A stretch of DNA of 64,000 nt, taken from Chloroflexota bacterium (GTDB lineage Bacteria; Chloroflexota; Dehalococcoidia; Lucifugimonadales; Lucifugimonadaceae). The stretch covers positions 62,001 to 126,000 of the forward strand of contig PCAM01000028.1 in the NCBI GenBank assembly GCA_002730555.1, read 5' to 3'. Below the pieces are notes generated by a model. The model was not told where the DNA came from and made no database searches. It saw only the letters and a list, made by a program, of their open reading frames with translations. Positions 43,470 through 51,690 of this stretch are shown piece after piece. The position numbers were made by a program, and so were the translations under genes. The first letter of the stretch is position 1, and every line of letters starts with the position of its first letter.

Positions 43470-44792
43470 ATGTCTCGCTACGTTCCCTCCGACGCCCTCT
43501 ACGTGGACCTGTATCAGCTGACGATGGCACAGGCATATTCGCGGTCGGGTCGGACGGCCGAGGCCACTTTCAGTCTGTTCGTGCGTACTCTGCCGCCTGA
43601 TCGCGGGTACCTGCTGTTCGCCGGGTTGGAGGACGTTCTTCGCTATCTCCAAAGTCTGCGGTTCACTCCGGAGGACCTCGACTACCTGCGGAGCACGGGC
43701 CAGTTTGGCGACGATCTCATCGAGTACCTGGCCGGGTTTCGATTCACCGGGAGCGTCCGGGCCATGGCCGAGGGCACACCTTTCTTTGTCAATGAGCCGG
43801 TGATCGAGGTGACCGCCCCGGTTATCGAAGGGCAGATCGTTGAGACTTTCCTGATCAACCAGGTCAACATGGCATCGCTGTTTGCCACCAAAGCGGCCCG
43901 GATTGTATGGGCGGCCGCCGGCGGCGGGGTGACGGATTTTGCTGCACGGCGGACCCACGGCACGGACGCCGGGAACAAATTCGCCCGGGCGAGCTACATC
44001 GGCGGGTTTGTCGGCACCAGTAACGTTGCGGCGGACGCTCTGTACGGAATCCCGACCATCGGGACGATGGCGCACTCGTTCATAACGAGCTTCGAAACAG
44101 AGTTGGAGGCGTTCAGGGCGTACACCAACGCCTTCCCGGACACGACGACATTGCTTGTGGATACATATGACACCGCCGGGGGCGTCGAAGCGGCCATCAC
44201 CGTCGCACAGGAACTGGAGGCGCGAGGCAGCAGGTTAGTGGGCGTCCGGCTGGACAGCGGTGATCTGAACCAGCTGTCTAGGACGGCCCGAAAGATGCTG
44301 GACGCCGCTGGCCTTCCGTATGTACAGATCGTGGCTTCTGGGGGGTTGGACGAGTTCTCCATCGGGGCTCTGGTAACCGCGAGAGCGCCGATCAGCGCTT
44401 ACGGCGTTGGCACGCTGGCGGGCGTCTCTGCGGACGCCCCGTGGTCGGACACCGTGTATAAACAGGTCAGATACGGGGGTTGCCCGGTCGCCAAGTTCAG
44501 CCCCGGGAAAGCGACCTATCCCGGCCCTAAACAGGTATGGCGATGTTTCGATAAGAGTGACGGCAGGATTGTGCACGATCATCTGACAACCGCGGATGCG
44601 GAACCGCCGGAGCGCATCGCTCTGCCCTTGCTGGGGGAAGTGATGCGTGACGGGACGCTTGTTGGTGAGTTGCCGTCGCTCGAACAGGTGCGGGAACGAG
44701 CACGCGGGGAGCTTGGGCGACTTCCGATTTCGGCGTTGGCGTTGTCCGGAGCGACTCCGGTAGCGGTTAGTGTTTCCGACGAGTTGAAGTAA
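43470..44792 (+). CDS. pncB: Nicotinate phosphoribosyltransferase
   Basis: The 440-residue enzyme makes nicotinate mononucleotide from nicotinate and PRPP in NAD salvage. It begins DALYVDLYQLTMAQAYSRSG and includes ATFSLFVRTLPPDRGYL, DFAARRTHGTDAGN, SNVAADALYGIPTIGTMAHS, the VRLDSGDLNQLSRTARKMLD segment and VASGGLDEFSI. The GTMAHS loop and the Arg/His/Asp active-site pattern are those of the family. It stands alone, with repeats on both sides, and no regulator is seen. Confidence 0.95.
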   Translation: MSRYVPSDALYVDLYQLTMAQAYSRSGRTAEATFSLFVRTLPPDRGYLLFAGLEDVLRYLQSLRFTPEDLDYLRSTGQFGDDLIEYLAGFRFTGSVRAMAEGTPFFVNEPVIEVTAPVIEGQIVETFLINQVNMASLFATKAARIVWAAAGGGVTDFAARRTHGTDAGNKFARASYIGGFVGTSNVAADALYGIPTIGTMAHSFITSFETELEAFRAYTNAFPDTTTLLVDTYDTAGGVEAAITVAQELEARGSRLVGVRLDSGDLNQLSRTARKMLDAAGLPYVQIVASGGLDEFSIGALVTARAPISAYGVGTLAGVSADAPWSDTVYKQVRYGGCPVAKFSPGKATYPGPKQVWRCFDKSDGRIVHDHLTTADAEPPERIALPLLGEVMRDGTLVGELPSLEQVRERARGELGRLPISALALSGATPVAVSVSDELK

Positions 44793-44966
44793 CCGCTGTG
44801 ATTGCGGGACCGGGCGGGGTGTGTACCGCCCCGACGGTGAGGTTACGCATCGGGCGTATTGCCCTTCGGCTCTTCGGGAGCCCGCATCCTGAGGCTCTCG
44901 AAAGGCGGGCGTATCGTACGATACACCCCTCCGTCAGCGGCACACGGCCGCTTAGTGACTGGCGCT
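44793..44966. repeat. Intergenic palindromic repeats
   Basis: GGGCGTATTGCCCTTCGGCTC at 44852-44872 and a perfect GGGCGTATCGTACGATACACCC-like palindrome near 44907-44928 (GTATCGTACGATAC core) belong to the GGGCG repeat group. GCATCCTGAGGCTCTCGAAAGG lies between them. No gene is seen. Confidence 0.5.
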
Positions 44967-45290
44967 TCAGATGGAGTGGCCGTATCGCTCGGCGTTCACT
45001 TTGAGCCACTTGAACATCAGGAACTTCGTCAGCTTAAGCGCCACGCCGGCGGCTTGCGCGGCCAGGTTTTTGGCGACCAATATCTTGGCGCCATGATAGC
45101 GCAGGTGCCCGTACAACTTCAGGTTGTTTTTGCGGGCGTAGGTGTCGACCGATACCTTGGCATGGCTGCCTCAACCGATGGCGGCTGAGTTCACGGATGT
45201 GATCTCGGGCTTCATCCGTCATCAGGATCTGCAATGTGAGTCCCTTTAGCAGCAACGCCGGGTTGCGAATTCTGGCCTCTGCCGGTGTGA
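44967..45290 (-). pseudogene. Remnant of an unrecognised gene, frameshifted
   Basis: On the minus strand 45185-45290 reads AEARIRNPALLLKGLTLQIL and MTDEARDHIREL. After a frame change near 45175 the second part reads SHAKVSVDTYARKNNLKLYG, HLRYHGAKILVAKNLAAQA and TKFLMFKWLKVNAERYGHSI to a stop at 44967-44969. Both parts have good amino-acid composition and codon use for this genome, and they join in one direction, which favours a broken gene over chance. I do not recognise the family. It is the C-terminal part of something longer, cut off on its 5' side by the CoA-transferase gene. Confidence 0.4.
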
Positions 45291-45327
45291 TATCTGGTGC
45301 GGAACCCGCTGAGTCGGCACGGGCGCA

Positions 45328-46530
45328 TTACTTCCCGAAAGCGCCCTCTGCACGTAGAGAAGAGACGCGTTCGTCAGAGTAGCCAAGCACCCCTGCCATC
45401 ACTTCGTCCGTGTGTTGGCCAAGATTCGGCCCGGGCATCGGGTTCTCGACCACGCCGTCCGTCTTGATGGGCGAACCTATCTGGCGGATCATGCCGTACT
45501 CCGGGTGCTTCACCTCCAGGATCATCTTGCGGGCGAGCACCTGCTGGTCCTGGAGGGCGTCGGCCACAGTGTTCACGGGGGCGCATGGGACGGTGCCTCG
45601 CAGCCGTTCGAGCCAGTCCGAGGTGTCCCGTTTGGCGAACTCTTTCTCAAGCTCCGGGATGATCAGGTCACGGTTTTTCAGACGGCCGGCGAAGTTGGAG
45701 AAACGGGGATCGGTCGCAAGCTCCGGACGCCCCATCGCTACGACCAGGTTTTCGTAAAACTTCTCCTTGGCACAGAACACCACGATCCATCCATCACCCG
45801 TTTCAAAGTTCTGTGAGGGGAGGAGCGACTGGTGGCTTGAGGCGGCCTGGCGGGTCGGCTCCCAGTCACGGTTCAGGGTCCAGGATGCAAAGTAGGACAG
45901 CATAGCGATGCCGGTGTCGAGCAGCGAAACGTCCACGTTCCGGCCTTTGCCTGTGCGCTGCGCGTCGAACAGCCCGATCATCAAGCCGAGCACCGATGCG
46001 TAGCCGCCTGCGAAGTCGATTATCGAGACACCGCACTTGGCCGGCGGGGCGTCCGGCTCGCCAGTGAGCGACATGTAGCCGGCGTAGGCTTGTATCAGGT
46101 GGTCGTAGCCGGGCTCCGAGACGCGCGGGCCTGTCGAGCCGAAGCCGGAGAGCGAGCAGCAGACGACCTTCTCGTTGAACACGCCCAGCGCGTCGTAATC
46201 GAGCCCCAGCTTCGCCGGGAGGTCGCCTCTGAGGTTGTTGTAGACGCCGTCCGAGGCCTTGACTAGGTCGTGGAGCACCGCCATCCCGGACTCGGTTCGC
46301 AGATTCAGCGTGACCGACTTCTTGCCGCGGTTGAACGCCTGGAAATACAGGGAATCACGGTCGATCGCGAACGGCGGCACGTAACGGGCGACATCGCCGC
46401 CCGCGCCCGGGTCCTCGATCTTGATCACCTCGGCGCCCATATCGGCCAGCACGGTGGTACCGAACGGCCCCGCTCCAAACTGTGAGATCGCCAGGATTCT
46501 GACGCCTTCTAATGGTGGGCGGGTGGACAT
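45328..46530 (-). CDS. CaiB/BaiF-type (family III) CoA-transferase
   Basis: From ATG 46530 (MSTRPPLEGVRILAISQFGA) the protein has 400 residues. Family marks are ILAISQFGAGPFGTTVLADM, GAEVIKIEDP, FNRGKKSVTLNL, and the segment PGYDHLIQAYAGYMSLTGEP with the catalytic Asp (in YDHLIQ) that forms an aspartyl-CoA anhydride. VDVSLLDTGIAMLSYF follows. Such enzymes move CoA between carboxylic acids, for example succinyl-CoA and a catabolic acid. The longer minus frame up to 47064 is antisense to a CDF remnant and not part of this gene. No ligase or dehydrogenase neighbour fixes the substrate. Confidence 0.9.
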   Translation of the reverse strand: MSTRPPLEGVRILAISQFGAGPFGTTVLADMGAEVIKIEDPGAGGDVARYVPPFAIDRDSLYFQAFNRGKKSVTLNLRTESGMAVLHDLVKASDGVYNNLRGDLPAKLGLDYDALGVFNEKVVCCSLSGFGSTGPRVSEPGYDHLIQAYAGYMSLTGEPDAPPAKCGVSIIDFAGGYASVLGLMIGLFDAQRTGKGRNVDVSLLDTGIAMLSYFASWTLNRDWEPTRQAASSHQSLLPSQNFETGDGWIVVFCAKEKFYENLVVAMGRPELATDPRFSNFAGRLKNRDLIIPELEKEFAKRDTSDWLERLRGTVPCAPVNTVADALQDQQVLARKMILEVKHPEYGMIRQIGSPIKTDGVVENPMPGPNLGQHTDEVMAGVLGYSDERVSSLRAEGAFGK

Positions 46531-46629
46531 TCTGGTCTCCTGAAATGCTGTGTGATTTGCGGACGACGCAATGAATGATGCACCTGATCCGGGGCGACTG
46601 TAACCCGGGATGCGGTTTCGCGCGTCGAT

Positions 46630-47263
46630 GATGGTCGGTTCATTTGTTTCGCCGGCAATGAGCTGGTCGCCATAATTCGCATCCGTGTGGGCCGTCGCAT
46701 AGCTAACCCAGCGCTGGTAGCCGATGGCTATCACGCCCGGTCGGACGGCCTGACGAGTCTGGCCGTGGTCGTGGCGACTATCGGAGCGCTGGTCGGCTGG
46801 CAACTGCTCGATCCGATCGTGGATCTGGTCATCTCCGGGATGATTCTGTGGCTGCTGAAATCCGCAGCGAAGCCGGTGCGCCTTCACCTGCTTGACGGCA
46901 TGGTTCCGGAAACGACGGAGTGGTGTGCGCGGCGCCGCCCTCGCTACCCCGGAGGTTGCGGGCGTCTCCGACATTTGATCTCGCTGGTCCGGCCACGAGT
47001 TGTACATCGAGTTGAGCGTCTCGGTGACCGAAGGTCTCGGGGTTGTGGACGGACATCGGATCACCGCCGCTGTAGTGCGCGAGTTGCTTGAAGCGGCGCC
47101 TCACGCGGGCCGGGTGATGGTGCACGTGGACTCTGAATCATCCCCGGGAGAGACCTTCCATCATCACGCATCACGAGGCGCACGAACAACTGTCCGGTCG
47201 CCACCCGGCCCATTCACACTAGCCGGTGAAAAGCACTGCCCGGGATGCTTCCGCCCTTTTTAA
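46630..47263 (+). pseudogene. Cation diffusion facilitator (CDF) transporter remnant
   Basis: The plus strand reads FAGNELVAIIRIRVGRRI, ALVADGYHARSDGLTSLAVV and LDPIVDLVISGMILWLL, the membrane core of a CDF metal exporter with its HxxxD site (HARSD). Near 46905 the frame is lost; the continuation AALATPEVAGVSDI is in another frame and ends at TGA. WSGHELYIELSVSVTEGLGV, AAPHAGRVMVHVDSE and GETFHHHASRG, the cytoplasmic domain, are in a third. The first third of the gene (about 100 residues) is missing. With two or more frame changes and a stop it is a pseudogene; its end overlaps the convergent gene at 47260. Confidence 0.8.
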
Positions 47264-47820
47264 GCGGACCAGTTCGGATCGCGTCCGGCCAGCGCCAACG
47301 CCTGTTCAAACGGCCCACCACCCGCAGGAGCATTGACCTCCCGGCCGAAAGCGCCGGCCTCGCGGGCACGATCGACACACAGTCGTTGCGCCGTGACGAG
47401 GCTGGTTTCGCTCAGTTCATTTGAGAGTTCAAGGCGCTGACCGGTTGCTGTCGCCAGGTCCCAGCCATGTACTAGGGTCTCGAACAGGGTGATGTGGCCG
47501 GCGATGAACGCCGACATCTCCCGGGCGCCTAAGTGAGTACGACCTTCAAAGGCGTCCGGCGTGGCCCAGGCATCGGCCATTGTTGAGCCCAACACGTGCC
47601 AGGTAGCACGCGGGTTGTCACCGAGGTCTGCGTCGTCTGCCGGATAGGATCTCAGCGCGGCGGCAATGGACGTGGCCATAAAACCCGCCACGTGCGCCAG
47701 GAGATCGCCGACGTTGAACTCGGCGCATGGCGTGCGGCCTGAGCGATTATCCGGCGATACCCCGTCCGCCAGATGCGACGTGGCCGCTACCGCCTCGCGA
47801 ATCAGTTCCGCCGAGCTCAT
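47260..47820 (-). CDS. MDMPI/DinB-like protein (TIGR03086 family, mycothiol-dependent isomerase type)
   Basis: The 186-residue protein has the four-helix MDMPI_N fold with the zinc-type ligands His in DLLAHVAGF and the E-x3-H in LFETLVHGWDLA, and the C-terminal ALALAGRDPNWSA end common to TIGR03086 proteins. The family is named for mycothiol-dependent maleylpyruvate isomerase, but many members have unknown reactions. It converges on the CDF remnant, overlapping by a few bases. Just upstream on the same strand lies a second C-terminal piece (47923-48137). Whether this organism makes mycothiol is not shown; MshA-, MshB- and MshD-like genes are elsewhere in the window. Confidence 0.8.
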   Translation of the reverse strand: MSSAELIREAVAATSHLADGVSPDNRSGRTPCAEFNVGDLLAHVAGFMATSIAAALRSYPADDADLGDNPRATWHVLGSTMADAWATPDAFEGRTHLGAREMSAFIAGHITLFETLVHGWDLATATGQRLELSNELSETSLVTAQRLCVDRAREAGAFGREVNAPAGGGPFEQALALAGRDPNWSA

Positions 47821-47922
47821 TCCGGGTTCTCCTCTCCAGTCGTGGGTGAGGCATGTGACCGCCTCAGTGGACAGGATATTACGGACGAGGCACCGGCGGA
47901 ACCGAACCGCTCCGCATTGGGT

Positions 47923-48137
47923 TCAGGCAGACCAGTTCGGGTCTCGCCCGGCAAGCGCCAGAGCCTGATCAAAGGCGCCGGATCTCGCGGGCGCCGGCAC
48001 CGCCGGGCCGAAGCCGCCGCCGGCTCGCGAGTCGTCATTGCAGATAATCTGCGCCGTTGCCAGACTGGTGTCCGCTAGGCCTGAAGGCACCTCGATCGAC
48101 TGGCCCGTCGCCGCTGTCGCCCAATCGCCGGGCGACT
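47923..48137 (-). pseudogene. C-terminal fragment of a second MDMPI-family gene
   Basis: On the minus strand about 71 codons read GDWATAATGQSIEVPSGLAD, TSLATAQIICNDDSRAG and QALALAGRDPNWSA before a stop at 47923-47925. This parallels the end of the intact protein at 47260, whose last 12 residues are identical. The N-terminal 115 residues with the zinc ligands are absent and no start is visible. It is a paralog produced by tandem duplication and then truncated. The remaining space to 48290 shows no gene. Confidence 0.7.
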
Positions 48138-48290
48138 CTTAACCCGGGTCAACGCATGCCGCGACTTTCTGCATCTGAATGAAACCGGGGATTCAAGGCT
48201 GAACATCAGGGTAACCCGGGTCTGAGTGCTAGGATTGCCCGTGTAGCGGCCTGTATCGGTCGCTCTGATTTCCAACATGAGCGGAGAACG

Positions 48291-48896
48291 ATGGGCAAAA
48301 CCTACTGGCTGCTCTCATCGACGGAAGAGAATTTCAACGCCACGCGAAAACTGGAGTTCAGCCTCCAGGGTGTCGACACCCACCAGCGCCGGAAAGCGGT
48401 GCGCATGGCTGAAGAAGACCGCATGATCTTCTACATCTCAGACCGAAAGGCGTTCGCTGCGTCCACCACACTCATCTCCAACCACTTTGAAGATCATGAT
48501 CGGATCTGGAAAACGCACCGGGAGGCGGAGGACTTTCCGCACCGGGTAAAGATGCGCGCGGACGTGGTGGTCCAAGAGGAGAAGTGGGTCGATGCCATGC
48601 AGATCGGCCCCCGCCTTGAGTACGTTAGAAAGTGGCCGCCCGAGATGTGGCCGCTGGCGCTTGTCGGCATGCTCCACATCATCCCCCAGCGGGACTTCAC
48701 CATGCTGGAGCAGGAGCTAAAGCGGGCGAATATCGACAAACCGGCCCGACGCCGCGGGCGCGGGCGCCGTGGCAGGCGTGGTCGACGCAACCGGGGTGGA
48801 GAACCTGCCGCCCGGGTTGACCCCCCCGGAAGTGCCCTGCTAACGGCGCAGGTGTTGGACGATCGGGCCAGTCCAACCGAAAGCCCATCCAGATAA
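48291..48896 (+). CDS. EVE-domain protein with Arg/Gly-rich tail
   Basis: The first 150 residues form an EVE (PUA-like) domain: YWLLSSTEENFNATRKLEFS, GVDTHQRRKAVRMAEEDRMI, FYISDRKAFAAS, ADVVVQEEKWVDAMQIGPRL and WPPEMWPLALVGMLHIIPQR. EVE domains bind modified bases in RNA or DNA. After residue 150 comes RRRGRGRRGRRGRRNRGG, a strongly basic, unstructured tail that could bind nucleic acid, then a Pro/Ser-rich end. The length with tail is 201 residues. There is no operon partner; the neighbour converges on it. Confidence 0.82.
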   Translation: MGKTYWLLSSTEENFNATRKLEFSLQGVDTHQRRKAVRMAEEDRMIFYISDRKAFAASTTLISNHFEDHDRIWKTHREAEDFPHRVKMRADVVVQEEKWVDAMQIGPRLEYVRKWPPEMWPLALVGMLHIIPQRDFTMLEQELKRANIDKPARRRGRGRRGRRGRRNRGGEPAARVDPPGSALLTAQVLDDRASPTESPSR

Positions 48897-48901
48897 ACGG
48901 C

Positions 48902-49927
48902 TTACCGGCCGTCGCGGTAGCCGGACTCCGTCAGACTGGACTTGATGGGGTCGTGCGGACCCTGCCCGAAATTGTCGTCGTACAACTCTAGGAGACGCGA
49001 GTTCTCGTCGTCCCGGACGTCTGCGAGATCTGCCGCCGCCAGGAACTCCTCAAGCTGTTTGTTGCTCGTCATAGTCGGCAGAACCGACGCCACGATCTCC
49101 GGCTTCAGCACGAACTGGATCGCGACCTGGGCGACGGTGCCGGAGTTGTTTTCGAACAGGAACTGGACTTCATCTAGCTTGTTGAGTCCTTTCTCCAGCC
49201 ACTGCTTTTTGCGGTAGGTGCGATGGTCGTTCGGGTCGAAAACGATTGGCGTGTCGCGAGTGTAGGTTCCGTCGAGCAACCCGGATGCGTGCGGCACGCG
49301 GCTGATCACGCCGATGCCCTCTTCCTCTGCGACCTCGATAAACTGGCGTCCGGGTTCCTGCTCGAACACGTTATAGATAATCTGCGCCGGGACGCGTCGC
49401 TTCTGAAGGGTGTACTCGCCCTCTTCCACCCAGCCGATGTCCGGGCCTACCGCGATGCCGTAGCTCCGGACTTTTCCGGCCTGAACGAGCCCGTCGAGCG
49501 TGTCGAAAAGTTCGTCCGACTCGATGGCGGAGAGACGGGCGTTGTGGGCCTGGTAGAAGTCGATGTAGTCAGTGCCGAGCCGCTTCAGTGAGCGGTTGCA
49601 GGCCTCGACAACAAATTCCGGGTCCCATTTCTGCGGCCGTTCCTTGTGGCCTTCCCGGGGGGCGTCCAGGTCATAGCCGAACTTGGTGCCGAGAACTATC
49701 TCGTGGCGGTGTGCAGAAAGCGCGTCGTTCACGACCTCTTCACCGTAGCCCTCGCCGTAGGTGTCCGCGGTGTCGAAGAACGTGACGCCGAGGTCAAAAG
49801 CCCGGTTCAACAGCGCGTCACTGGCGTCTTTGTCCACGGGGCCCCACCAACCGGTGGATACGCTCCATACGCCGAAGCCGATGGTCGATAGTTTCAGGTC
49901 GGTTCCGGCCAGGGTCCGGTATTTCAA
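48902..49927 (-). CDS. Aldo/keto reductase, second copy
   Basis: The 341-residue AKR has MKYRTLAGTDLKLSTIGFG, catalytic Asp and Tyr in FFDTADTYGEGYGEE, Lys in VLGTKFGYDL and His in YQAHNARLS. The NADPH part ends SVLPTMTSNKQLEEF. The WSVSTGWWGPVDKDAS insertion after strand 1 is a feature of the AKR11/YhdN-like group. It would reduce a carbonyl compound. It is not closely similar to the AKR at 37775, and its end almost touches the end of the EVE gene. Confidence 0.9.
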   Translation of the reverse strand: MKYRTLAGTDLKLSTIGFGVWSVSTGWWGPVDKDASDALLNRAFDLGVTFFDTADTYGEGYGEEVVNDALSAHRHEIVLGTKFGYDLDAPREGHKERPQKWDPEFVVEACNRSLKRLGTDYIDFYQAHNARLSAIESDELFDTLDGLVQAGKVRSYGIAVGPDIGWVEEGEYTLQKRRVPAQIIYNVFEQEPGRQFIEVAEEEGIGVISRVPHASGLLDGTYTRDTPIVFDPNDHRTYRKKQWLEKGLNKLDEVQFLFENNSGTVAQVAIQFVLKPEIVASVLPTMTSNKQLEEFLAAADLADVRDDENSRLLELYDDNFGQGPHDPIKSSLTESGYRDGR

Positions 49928-49990
49928 AGGTCGGCCTTTCTTGGCGGGATTGTGTCTGGGAAGGCGCTGGTTGCGGTCGTGTGGCCGAAC

Positions 49991-50584
49991 TCAGACGGTT
50001 GCGGGCGCGGAGGCAAGTGCGCCCCTGATTTCCGATACCCGGGCTTCGTATTCGGCATCGGAAAGGGCCGGAGTTATCTCGCCGAGCGGAACCTCGGATT
50101 CGAGGTCTACCCATGAGGTACAGCCGCTGTACTCGGGTAGCACCGGCATCGTGACCGGCTTTTCGATCGAGTAGCAGCGCAGAAGTATGACGTTGAGCGG
50201 ATGCAGAGGCTTCCAGTGCACGCGTTTGAGAGCGAATCCCGGTGCCCAGATGTGGAACGGCCCTAACGCCGACACCACATCCTCAAGGTCCGGTGAATCG
50301 AGCTCGATCGCGTCCGTTACCTCTGCGTACAGGCCAAACGTGACCCCCGACGGGTCAGGCTGGTCCTGGATTGGCGTCAGACGTGACTGGTAGTCCGGCT
50401 TCAGGAGCGACGCGTCCTGGTGCAGATAGCCGGGGAAGAACAGAAAGCGGTCGTGCTCGATCTGGAAGTGCAGGTTCCGTTCGTGGATGCCGCCCTTGCG
50501 CAGGATGAGTATCTGTTCGCCGCCCGCGAGGGCGTCGATGGTGACAGCCCATTCCTTGAAAGCCGTCTGACAGGCATTCGGCAA
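49991..50584 (-). CDS. DUF1802 family protein
   Basis: The 197-residue protein matches DUF1802: TAFKEWAVTIDALAGGEQIL, ILRKGGIHERNLHFQIEHDR, FLFFPGYLHQDASLLKPDYQ, and DLEDVVSALGPFHIWAPGFA. The family is widespread, has no established role, and resembles a small nuclease-like alpha/beta fold in predicted structure only by name. The gene is codirectional with the AKR at 48902 but 60 bases apart. Function is unknown. Confidence 0.75.
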   Translation of the reverse strand: MPNACQTAFKEWAVTIDALAGGEQILILRKGGIHERNLHFQIEHDRFLFFPGYLHQDASLLKPDYQSRLTPIQDQPDPSGVTFGLYAEVTDAIELDSPDLEDVVSALGPFHIWAPGFALKRVHWKPLHPLNVILLRCYSIEKPVTMPVLPEYSGCTSWVDLESEVPLGEITPALSDAEYEARVSEIRGALASAPATV

Positions 50585-50750
50585 GTTCGTTACCTCCCAG
50601 TCTTAGCCCGCCGATTCACACGGCGAGCAGAGAAAATTATACGAGCGAACCGGCCGGTGACGAAGGATTTTTCGCGGGCCGGGTTTCGTGAAAGTGAAAA
50701 AGAACAGCGTAGTGGCTCGGATGGCAGCGGATTTCCGGGACGAAACCGGG

Positions 50751-51539
50751 TTATCGGAGGACGGCCGAGACCCGGTCGGCCTTGTGGCCAAGCATCGTCA
50801 GAGCGTTGTTCGTTGTCGTCTCCATCACCTCCGCGACATCGATGCCCTTCAACTCGGCCAGCTTCGCAGCCACCATTGGCACATCCTTCGGCTCCGTCCA
50901 CTTCTCGCGCTTCCCTTTGAATGGCTGCGGGTAGCAGTCAGTTTCGAGAACGATCCACTCAAGCGGGACTTCCCGGGCGACCTTCCCTAACTCCGGCAGT
51001 CGGAGCAGGGGCTTGGCCAGAGAGATGTAGCAGCCGAGTTCGATCACTGCGGCCGCTTCGTCATGGCTGCCCTGGAAGTAGTGCGCCGCACCGCCCAGGA
51101 CCGAGACGCGCTCCTCTGTGAGCACCCGCAGCATGTCGGCGGTGGCGAAACGCATGTGGAACACAACCGGTAGTCCGGCCTCGTGGGCGATGCCGATCTG
51201 CGCCCGGAACGCGCGCTCCTGCATCGCCCTGTCCGGGGAGTGATCCTGGTGATCAAGCCCGACCTCGCTCATCACCACCACCTGTTCGTTGCCCGCCATG
51301 AACCGTAGCTGGTCGAGGGCGTCGTTATCCAGTTCACCGGTAAGGTCTGATGGATGGACGCCCACGCCAGCGAACACGTTGTCGTACTCGCCAGCAAGCT
51401 CAAGGCCGCGGCGCGTGCTCTCCACCGTCACGCCGGCTGCGATGATCGCCCCGACCCCGGCATTGCGTGCGCGCTCAAACATCCCGGGCAGCTCGCCGGG
51501 CTCGTACTGGTCGAGATGCGTATGAAGATCGACGAACAA
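50751..51539 (-). CDS. TatD-family metal-dependent hydrolase
   Basis: The 262-residue TIM-barrel protein begins MFVDLHTHLDQYEPGE with the HxH metal site, continues with GVGVHPSD, VVVMSEVGLDHQDHSPD (metal Glu), VVFHMRFATADMLRVL (His), HYFQGSHDEA and IVLETDCYPQP (metal Asp). TatD enzymes are DNases or deacylases; the FHMRF segment lacks the more usual HSR/HAR, so its target may differ. No operon partner is evident. Confidence 0.82.
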   Translation of the reverse strand: MFVDLHTHLDQYEPGELPGMFERARNAGVGAIIAAGVTVESTRRGLELAGEYDNVFAGVGVHPSDLTGELDNDALDQLRFMAGNEQVVVMSEVGLDHQDHSPDRAMQERAFRAQIGIAHEAGLPVVFHMRFATADMLRVLTEERVSVLGGAAHYFQGSHDEAAAVIELGCYISLAKPLLRLPELGKVAREVPLEWIVLETDCYPQPFKGKREKWTEPKDVPMVAAKLAELKGIDVAEVMETTTNNALTMLGHKADRVSAVLR

Positions 51540-51690
51540 CGTTGTCTTCCAGTTACTTTCCCTGCCGGAGGGGCGATTTGTATTCGGCCGGCGTGACGAT
51601 AACGTCCCCGATCAGCACCGGACTGAAGAGGCGACGCGCCCGTGCGCTCCGTACACTGTTCAACAGCAACCAATCGTAACCGCTCCCCCT

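Noticed and set aside
46531-47064. N-terminal extension of the CoA-transferase frame to 47064
   Set aside because: This part is antisense to the CDF remnant and does not resemble any CoA-transferase; the family start is at 46530.
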